A stretch of DNA of 64,000 nucleotides from Mycoplana rhizolycopersici (lineage in GTDB: Bacteria > Pseudomonadota > Alphaproteobacteria > Rhizobiales > Rhizobiaceae), in assembly GCF_013378445.1 (NCBI RefSeq), contig NZ_JABXYK010000001.1:310001-374000 (forward strand), given 5' to 3'. This document shows positions 1 to 8,700 of this stretch, piece by piece. Under the pieces are notes generated by a model that saw nothing but the letters and a program-made list of their open reading frames with translations, made no database searches and was not told the DNA's origin. Numbering within the stretch: position 1 is the first letter of the stretch; each line of letters opens with the position of its first letter. The translations under genes were made by a program, and so were the position numbers.

Positions 1-1289
1 TATCCATCGTGCTGCTGGTTCTGGGCATCGCCTATGTCATCATCGGCAAGGTGGTCATGAACAAGACCCGCGATGGCCAGGCATCGGTGGAGGGGCATTA
101 CCACACCGTCTTTTCCCATGTCTCCGACTCGATCAGCAATGTCTCGGTCGTGCACAGCTACAACCGCATCGAGGCCGAGACCCGTCAGTTGAAGCAGTTC
201 GCCCAGCAGTTGATCAACGCGCAGTATCCCGTCCTCGACTGGTGGGCGCTGGCCAGCGCACTGAACCGCATCGCTTCGACGATCTCGATGATGACCATCC
301 TGGTGATCGGCACCGTTCTCGTCCAGCGCGGCGAACTGCGGGTCGGTGAAGTCATCGCCTTCATCGGTTTTGCCGGGCTGCTGATCGGCCGCCTCGACCA
401 GATGAAGGCGTTCGCCACGCAGATCTTCGAAGCGCGCGCAAAGCTTGAGGATTTCTTCACGCTCGAGGACGCCGTCAAGGACCGCGAGGAGCCGAGCGAT
501 GCCGCCGAACTCACCGACGTGCGCGGCAAGGTCGAATTCCGCGACGTCAGCTTCGATTTCGCCAATGCCACGCAAGGCGTTCGTGACGTCTCGTTCACGG
601 CGGAGGCCGGCGAGACCGTCGCGATCGTCGGCCCCACGGGCGCCGGCAAGACCACGCTGGTGAACCTGCTGCAGCGCGTGTACGAGCCGCGCCAGGGCCA
701 GATCCTGATCGACGGCGTCGACATCTCCACCGTGACGCGCAAATCGCTGCGTCGCTCCATCGCCACCGTTTTCCAGGATGCCGGCCTGCTGAACCGCTCG
801 ATCGGCGACAACATCCGCCTCGGCCGCGACGGCGCGACGCTGGACGAGATCATGGGCGCGGCGGAGGCTGCGGCTGCCGATGACTTCATCCGCTCGCGCC
901 AGAACGGCTACGACACCCATGTCGGCGAGCGCGGCAACCGGCTGTCGGGCGGCGAGCGCCAGCGTATCGCCATCGCCCGCGCGATCCTGAAGGATGCGCC
1001 GATCCTCGTCCTCGACGAGGCGACCAGCGCGCTGGACGTCGAGACCGAGGCACGCGTGAAGGCCGCGATCGACAATCTGCGCAAGAACCGCACGACCTTC
1101 ATCATCGCCCACCGCCTTTCGACGGTGCGCGAGGCGGACAAGGTGCTCTTCCTCGACCACGGCCGTATCGCCGAGATGGGCACGTTCCACGAACTCAGCC
1201 AGAGCAACGGCCGCTTTGCCGCCCTGCTCCGTGCAAGCGGCATCCTCACCGACGAGGACGTACGCAAGAGCCATACGACCGCCGCCTGA
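1..1289 (+). CDS. ndvA: Cyclic beta-1,2-glucan ABC exporter NdvA (5' end missing)
   Basis: This is the C-terminal about 429 residues of a half-size ABC exporter with the membrane domain fused to the ATPase. The reading frame is open to the window edge, so the true start lies upstream; NdvA/ChvA proteins are close to 590 residues. Counting from the GTG at position 9, the Walker A GPTGAGKT is at residues 208-215, the signature LSGGERQ at 312-318, Walker B with the D-loop (ILVLDEATSALD) at 332-343 and the switch His at 368. The remaining membrane segments lie around residues 85-130. NdvA carries cyclic beta-1,2-glucan across the inner membrane. The glucan synthase and a glucan-modifying enzyme are the next genes on the opposite strand, which makes this call much more likely than a generic lipid or toxin exporter. 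A hairpin terminator follows the stop codon. Confidence 0.9.
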   Translation, partial: SIVLLVLGIAYVIIGKVVMNKTRDGQASVEGHYHTVFSHVSDSISNVSVVHSYNRIEAETRQLKQFAQQLINAQYPVLDWWALASALNRIASTISMMTILVIGTVLVQRGELRVGEVIAFIGFAGLLIGRLDQMKAFATQIFEARAKLEDFFTLEDAVKDREEPSDAAELTDVRGKVEFRDVSFDFANATQGVRDVSFTAEAGETVAIVGPTGAGKTTLVNLLQRVYEPRQGQILIDGVDISTVTRKSLRRSIATVFQDAGLLNRSIGDNIRLGRDGATLDEIMGAAEAAAADDFIRSRQNGYDTHVGERGNRLSGGERQRIAIARAILKDAPILVLDEATSALDVETEARVKAAIDNLRKNRTTFIIAHRLSTVREADKVLFLDHGRIAEMGTFHELSQSNGRFAALLRASGILTDEDVRKSHTTAA

Positions 1290-1313
1290 TACGGGCCGAG
1301 CATCAGACGAAAG

Positions 1314-1346
1314 CGCCGCGCGGGAGCATTTCCAGCGCGGCGTTTT
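1314..1346 (+). terminator. Rho-independent terminator after ndvA
   Basis: An 8-bp GC stem (CGCCGCGC at 1314-1321, GCGCGGCG at 1335-1342) with a 13-nt loop is followed directly by TTTT. It lies about 25 bp past the ndvA stop and ends the plus-strand transcript before the convergent opgC gene. Confidence 0.7.
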
Positions 1347-1481
1347 CCGTTAGGGGCATGCTTGGCCGGACGCCCGTTATCGATGGCCTCGCGCCACCGG
1401 TCAGGCCCGGTCATTCGAACGTCGACCGCCATAAAGCCAGCCCGGTCTCAACCTCATGCGCCAATGGATCGGACGCGCTCT

Positions 1482-2642
1482 TCAGGCCGCCTGTTTTTCC
1501 GCCTTCGGCGCTCCCGCCCGGCCGAGCCCCACAAGCCAGTCGAGGTAGCGCGCATAGGCAAACAGCAGCCCGACGCCGCAGGCCACGTAGAGTGTGCCGA
1601 ACCAGGGGGCTTTGCCGGTCACGAACATCAGCACCTGGCCGATCATGGCAAGGATGGTGCCGAAGATGAAGATCGCCAGGCCATGGCGGCCGACCGCCGT
1701 CAGCGGATGAGCGGCCGGCAGGGCGAACAGGCGGGAAATCCGCGGAATGGTCGCGACCAGATAGGCGAGCGCCAGCACGTGCAGCAGCCGCGGCGCCGAC
1801 AGGAAGGTCTTGTCGAAACCCGTCAATACCGCAGGCAGCCCCAGCGAGGTATCGATGGACCAGAGGGAAAAGATCACCCAGACCAGCGATATGGCGAGAT
1901 AGACCCAGCAAATGCCCGTCAGAACGGCGTTCTTCGATGGCCAGGCGGTCGTTGCTGCTTTGGACGAGGCGACGATGCCGATCGCAAACAGGAACTGCCA
2001 GGAGAACGGATTGAGGAACCAGTAGCCATCGTCGAGGAAGTTCGAGGGCGCAATGTTCCATACCCCCACCGCCAGCCACAGCAGCCCTGAAGCAACCAGC
2101 AGCGCGACAGGGTTGCGTGCATGCATCCAGAGCATGCCCGGCAGCATCAGCATCAGCACCGCATACATCGACAGGATGTTGTTGTAGCCGAACTGGTGCC
2201 CGAGCAGCACCATGCTCGGAAGGCCCTGCTCCGTGCGATCGACGACGGCGCGCAGGTTGATCTCCGAAAGGAGGTCGGGGCGGGCGAACCACAAGGCGCC
2301 GCCGGCGAAGATCGCGAAGGTGACGACGCTCGTCATGACATGCGCCACATAGAGCGTGAATGCGCGTCGCAGGATTTTTGCGCTCGCGACAATTCGCTGG
2401 CCGACCGCGAAGCGGGTCTTGTAGGCGAGCCCTACGGAAATCCCGGAAATGAGCACGAAGGCTTCGGCCGAATCGGAAAAGCCGAAGTTCTTGAGCGTCA
2501 GATGTTCGAGATAATTGCCGGGAACGTGATTGATGAAGATCGTGATCAGCGCAAGGGCGCGCAGAACATCAATTCGCGTGTCGCGCTGGCTCTTTGCTGC
2601 CGGGACAATCGCAGTCAGTGCCGTTTCAGTCTTCCAAGTCAA
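1482..2642 (-). CDS. opgC: OpgC-type glucan succinyltransferase (acyltransferase 3 superfamily)
   Basis: This is a polytopic inner-membrane protein of about 386 residues. It opens with an arginine/aspartate-rich segment (RDTRIDVLRALALITIFINH) typical of OpgC, followed by roughly ten hydrophobic helices. OpgC proteins transfer succinyl groups onto osmoregulated periplasmic glucans, making them anionic. It lies about 90 bp downstream of ndvB on the same strand, so the natural substrate is the cyclic beta-1,2-glucan made by NdvB and exported by NdvA. I chose a TTG start at 2642 because GGGAAGG sits six bases upstream. An in-frame ATG at 2696 has no visible ribosome binding site. The family is clear; the succinyl donor specificity is inferred. 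Confidence 0.82.
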   Translation of the reverse strand: MTWKTETALTAIVPAAKSQRDTRIDVLRALALITIFINHVPGNYLEHLTLKNFGFSDSAEAFVLISGISVGLAYKTRFAVGQRIVASAKILRRAFTLYVAHVMTSVVTFAIFAGGALWFARPDLLSEINLRAVVDRTEQGLPSMVLLGHQFGYNNILSMYAVLMLMLPGMLWMHARNPVALLVASGLLWLAVGVWNIAPSNFLDDGYWFLNPFSWQFLFAIGIVASSKAATTAWPSKNAVLTGICWVYLAISLVWVIFSLWSIDTSLGLPAVLTGFDKTFLSAPRLLHVLALAYLVATIPRISRLFALPAAHPLTAVGRHGLAIFIFGTILAMIGQVLMFVTGKAPWFGTLYVACGVGLLFAYARYLDWLVGLGRAGAPKAEKQAA

Positions 2643-2733
2643 TGCGTGCCTTCCCGAACGCTGGACATGAAACGGGGCATCACGGCCCCGCCTCATGTGC
2701 CGGAACCGAAATGCCCCAATGTCCGAATCCGAG

Positions 2734-5700
2734 TTAGAGCGAATACTCTTCTTGCGGAGTCTTTATGACAGTTTCATCAATGTTCACGACAATTTCCCCG
2801 TTGCCGGAACGATTTGCGCGGATCGCGTGCGCAACCCCATCCAGGGTCACAACCGCCGAGAAGCCTTCCCAGCTGCTCGGCATCACCGGATCGACCTTCA
2901 GGCGGCCTGCCTCCTTGCGGATGCCGAGGATACCCTCGACCGCAGCGCGGTAGAGCCAGCCGGCCGAGCCCGTGTACCAGGTCCAGCCGCCTCTCCCCTT
3001 GCGATTGCCCTCGCCGTAGACGTCGGCCGCGACGACATAGGGCTCCACGCGATAGGTCTCGATCGCCTCGCGCGTTGCGCCGTGGTTGATAGGATTGAGC
3101 AGACCGAGGCACTTCCAGGCTTCATCGGCCCTGCCCTGCATGGCAAGCGCCATGACGACCCAGGTTGCTGCATGCGTATACTGCCCGCCGTTCTCGCGCA
3201 CACCCGGCGGGTAGGCCTTGATGTAACCGGGATCCTGGGCGCCGTCGATGAAGGGCGGCGTGAACAGCTTGATGATGCCGTCCTTCTCGTCGGTGAGTTC
3301 AGCGAGAACCGCGTCCATGGCGAGCCGCGCCCGCTCCTTGTCTCCCTCGCCGGACATCACGCTCCACGACTGCGCGATCGAATCGATCCGGCATTCGCTG
3401 GCGCCGTTTGCGCCGAGCGGGCTGCCGTCGTCGAAGTATCCGCGGCGATAATAGGCGCCATCCCAGCCCGCGCTCTCCAGCGCCGCCTTGAGCCGTTCCA
3501 GATGGGCAAGCCAGGCATCGGCACGGTGCTTGTCGCCTCGTTTGCGCGCAATCGGCGCAAACGCCCGCAGGGTCCCGGCCAGGAACCAGCCGAGCCAGAC
3601 GCTCGTTCCCCGCCCGGCTTCGCCGACGCGGTTCATGCCGTCGTTCCAGTCGCCGCCGAGCATCAGCGGCAACCCGTTCTCGCCGGTGCGCTGAATCGCC
3701 AGGTCGAGTGCCCGGGCGCAGTGTTCGTAGAGAGCTATGGCCTCCACCGATCGGCCGGGCTTGAAGAACGCATCGTGCTGGCCATCTGCAAGTGGCGGAC
3801 CTTCGATGAAGGTCAGCTTCTCATCGAGGATCCCGTGCTCTCCCGTCGACCCGCAATATTCCGTCACCGCATAGGCGAGCCAGACGACGTCGTCGGAGAT
3901 CATCGTCCGCACGCCCGCGCCCGAATCCGGCAGCCACCAATGCTGCACGTCGCCTTCGTGGAACTGGCGCGACGCCGCATTCAGGATCTGCTTGCGCGCA
4001 AGTTCCGGGCGATGCGTCAGGAAGGCCAGCGTGTCCTGCAACTGGTCGCGGAAACCGAATGCACCGCTTGCCTGGTAGAACGCCGACCGCGCCATGACAC
4101 GGCAGCCGAGGCTCTGATAGGGCAGCCAGGTGTTGATCATCAGGTTGAGGGCCGGATCCGGAGTCTCCACCTGCAGCGTGCCGGTGAAATCGCTCCAGAA
4201 ATTGCGCACCTTCGCAAGCTCTTCGTCGAACACGACGGACTGGACCGCCTTTGCGAGCGCCCTCGCCGCATCCGCATCGTCACCGTCGCCAAGCACGAAC
4301 AGGAACTCCCGTTCCTCGCCGGCAGAAAGCGTGAAGTCCGATACGAGTGCTGCGCAGGGAGCGCCATTGCTCTCCATCGTCCCGGATAGCTTCGCGCCGC
4401 TGGCGAGGATCGCGGGCAAGACGATGTCGCCTTCCCGGCCGATGAACTCGCGCCGGTTCGTCGTCACGCCATCCACTGTGCCATTAACCGCGAAGAAGGC
4501 GGTACGGCCGGAGAAGTCGAGGCTGTAGGGGTTGGTCGCAAGGATCGCACCCGTCTCCTCGTCCTGGCTGCAGAGCACGAAGGGGGCGGTCTTCGCCGGT
4601 GCATTGCCCAGCACCCACTCGACATAGCCGTATGCCGACAGGTTGCGTTCGGCAGATCCGGTATTGCGCACGATCAGGCGCGAGTACTTGACCGGCCGCT
4701 CGGAATCGACGGTCTGCACAAGATCGAGTTCCAGGCCGCCGGAGGCCGTGCGAAACGCCGAGTAGCCGAGGCCATGCCAGGCCTCGAACAGCACCGAAGG
4801 ATCGCGCGACAGCCCTGCGAACGGTGCGAACACCGCACCGCTCTCGCGATCCTTCACATAGAAGGCTTCGCCGGGGCGGTTGATCACCGGGTCGTTCGTC
4901 CAATGGGTGATCTGGTAGTCGCGCGAGTTCCGGCTCCAGGTATAGGCGCCGCCCTCGGCGGCCACATGGAAGCCGAAACGCTCGTTGGAAATCACGTTGA
5001 TCCACGGATGCGGCGTTCCCTCGCCGCCCCGGAGCTTGATGACATATTCACGGCGCTCGACGTTGAAGCCGCCATAGCCGTTCCAGAAGGCGAGTTCGCC
5101 GCCGTCGAGCGCCACCGGCTCGCTCTTGCGTGCGGCAGTCGGCATCGGCGCCGCGTGGCGCGCCTCCGGCTGCTCCGATGTCGACGGCATCGCGAAGATC
5201 GAGACGGCGCGCTCGATCTGGTCGGCAAGCCGGCCGTTGCGGGCGTGGAACACGGCGCGCGCGGTGGCCAGCAGCGTCTGCCAGGTCGAAACCTCCATCA
5301 GGTCGCGCCGCACGGCGAAGATGTGCTGGCGCATGCCGTCCGACTGGCCGCGCATGCGCAGGTTCTCGCACATCTGCTCGAGCGTGTGCTGCATGTCCTG
5401 CGCATAGGAAGAGGCCTTCTCGTTGAGAATGACGAGATCGGCCAGCACCCCGCGATGGCGCAGGTATTCCTGCGCACGCAGGGCCTCGCGGGCGATCTCG
5501 AGATCCACCTCGTCATTGATGCGAAGGACGTAGATCGGGAAGTCGCCGGAGATCGCGAGCGGCCACAGCGCCGACTGCGAGGCAAGGCCCGACTGCACGG
5601 TCGCCGCATCCGCGCGCAGATGCATGTCGGGATAGACGAGATAGCGGCCGAGCGCCTGGAAGCTTGCGGCCTCCTGCGAGCTGACGCCGATGTGACGCAG

Positions 5701-8700
5701 GTGCACCTGCGAGCGCGTCCAGGCGTGAATGAGCTCGTGGTTGAACGCATCCGGGTGCCTGTAGCGATCGATCGCGCGATCGAGCTCCTCGCGGTTCGGC
5801 GCAGCAACGGTCCAGAAGATCACCTTGACCTTCTTGCCGGCAGGCACGCGCACTACACGGCGCAGCGCCACGATCGGATCGAGCGTAAAGCCGTCGGTGC
5901 CGGACAGCTGCACGCCCGGGTCGAAGGCAGCGGCCGTCGGAAGGCTGCGGCCCCGGCCGATGAAGTTGCGTCGGTCAGTCTCGATCTCCGTCCGGCGCGA
6001 ACCGGCATTGTCGACGATCAGATGCGCGACGCACATGTCCGGCTCGCTCGGCGTGCGCTTGTTGCGCTCGACGCGGACCACGTCGCCACGGCGACCGATT
6101 TCCGTCTTGACGAACATGCGCGCAAAGAGCGGATGCGCGTTGTCGACGTCATCGGTCGCAACGACGGGCTCCATGTAGGAGGTGACTTCGATGAAGCGGT
6201 CCTCAGGACCTGTGTTCAACAGCGTCAGCCGGCGCCCCTCGGCGTCGTGCTCGGTCGCGACGATGCACTCGACCTCGCTCGAAAGCGTGCCGACCGTCTT
6301 GAAGTATTCCGCCTTGTCGTCGCTGAACTGCGTCTTGGTCTCTTCGCCCTCCGCCCGTTTCGGCTCTGCGGTGACCGACCACCAGTCGTTGGTGGCAGTG
6401 TCGCGCAGGAAGATGAAGGTACCCCAGCGGTCCTCCACCGGGTCCGGCTTGAAGCGCGTCACCGACTGGCCGTTCCAGTGCGAGTAGCCCGAACCCGTTG
6501 CAGTCAGCATGACCGAGTAGTGGCCGTTGGTGAGGAAGACCGCCTCGCGATCTTCGCTCATCGGATCTTCGATGACCCGCACTTCCGGGCGCAGCAGATC
6601 GGCCTGCGTGCTGCCGACCGTCTCCGGTTCCCGCTTGGTGTTGATGATCGGGATGTCGCGTGGCGCCTTCTCCTGCAAAAGGAGTTCGGCGGCTTCGATC
6701 ACCGGATCCGAATGGAACCGGGCCCTCAGCGCGCCGTTGAACGCCACGTTGGCAACGGCCGCGATCGACATGCCGTGGTGATGGGCCATGTAGTTGCGCA
6801 CCACCGCGCAGCGCTTGCCCTCCGGCACGCGGGTCGGTGTGAAGTCGACTGCATCGTGGAAGCCGTAGATGCCGAGCGCGCCCAGCGCGCGGAGCTCGTT
6901 GAGGTTTTCCAGCGACGCCTTCGGATCGTATTGCGTGGCCAGCAACGAGGCGTAGGGCGCGATCACCGCGTTCTGGCCGAGGCCGCGCTTCAGCCCCAGC
7001 GTCGGCACGCCAAAGTTGGTGTACTGGTAGTTCATCTCATGGTCGCGGGCATTGAACGCCGCCTCGGAGATGCCCCAGGGCGTGCCGAGCCGCTTGCCGT
7101 GGTTCTGCTGCTCCCGCACAATGAGATTGTTGGTCTGGTTCAGGATGCCGCCTTGCGGCTCCTGCATGACGAGCGGCGGCATCAGGTACTCGAACATCGA
7201 GCCCGACCAGGAGACCAGCGCGCCGCGCGCGCCGATCGGCACGACCGGCCGGCCGAGCTTGTACCAGTGCTCCGTCGGCAGGTCACCCTTGGCGATGGCG
7301 AAAAGGCTGGTCAGGCGCGCTTCCGAGGCCAGCAGGTCGTAACACGCCTCGTCGAGTTCGTTCGTCTCGACGCGGTAGCCGATCGACAGCAGCCGGCGCT
7401 CGGGACGGAACAGGAAGCCGAAATCCATCGAGAACGCGATGTCGCGGGTACGGTCGCGCAGGACGATGAGTCTCTGGCGCAGGGCCTCGATGCTGCCGAG
7501 ATCGAACACGCTGTCGGCAATATGCGCCTCGCAGTTGGCGACCAGCGCATTGGCCCATTTGACCACTTCGCCGCTCTGCGAGCTCTTGATCTCGTGGTCG
7601 AGATTGGCGATCAGCTTGTTGACGTCACGCGCAAGCACCGCAAGGTTGATCACGCGGATCGAGGCGAACTCGTGCTCGCGCTTCACGGCGGCCAGCGCAT
7701 TGTGGAAGCCGGAGATCCGCTCCTCGATCAGCCGGCGCAGCGGCCGCACAGTCTTTCGGTCGTCCGGCAGTTCGGCCAGCGTCTCGGAAAGGATCGAGGC
7801 CGCATCGCCAATACCGTCGAGGCTGCCATGCAGGTGCGCCGAGGGCGCTTCGGCCCATTCGCGGCACATCGAGGACACGGCGATCAGATGGCCGGCAAGA
7901 TTGCCGCTGTCGACCGCCGACACGTATCGCGGTCCCAGCGTTTCGAGCGTGTTCGTGCGGTACCAGTTGTAGAGGTGCCCACGGAACTTCGGCATGCTGT
8001 CGATCGTGGAAACGGTTTCCTCGAGCCGGCGCACGGTTTCCTCGAAGCCGATCCAGCCGAAATCGCGTGCCGAAATCACCGACAGCAGATAGACGCCGAT
8101 ATTCGTCGGCGAGGTTCGCTCGGCCAGCACCGGATGCGGCGTTTCCTGGAAATTGTCCGGCGGCAGGAAGTGCTGCTCGGCCGTGACGAAGTCCTCGAAG
8201 TAGCGCCAGGTGCGGCGGGCGAACTTGCGAAGCTCGACCACGACGTCATCCGGAACCATCAGCCGGTCCTCGGTTTCGGCCGACTGGCTCACATACCAGG
8301 CGATCGCCGGCGACAGGATCCAGATGGCGACGAAGGGGAGCGCGATGAAAGGCACGCCCGTCTTGGAGAACAGGGCCAGCGCGACCGCGGCGACGGCAAG
8401 AGCGGGCGCCTGCCACATGTCGATGTAGTAGGAGCCGATACCGCCGCCGGCAGAACTGTGAACCTGCGCTGCCGTCCGCCATTCCAGCATGTGCTTGCGG
8501 CTGAAGAACATGCGGTAGAGCGAACGCACCGTCGCGTCCGCCATGAGCGCGGCCTGGTGCGCGATGAAGACGATGCGCAGCGCGACCTGGGCGTTCGCGG
8601 CACGGATGTCGGAAAGGATCGTCTGCAGATGTGCCCGCGCGACGATGTCGCTGCGGCGCGGGATCGCCCCGGTGAAGAGCGACAGCGTGGGTGCGACAAA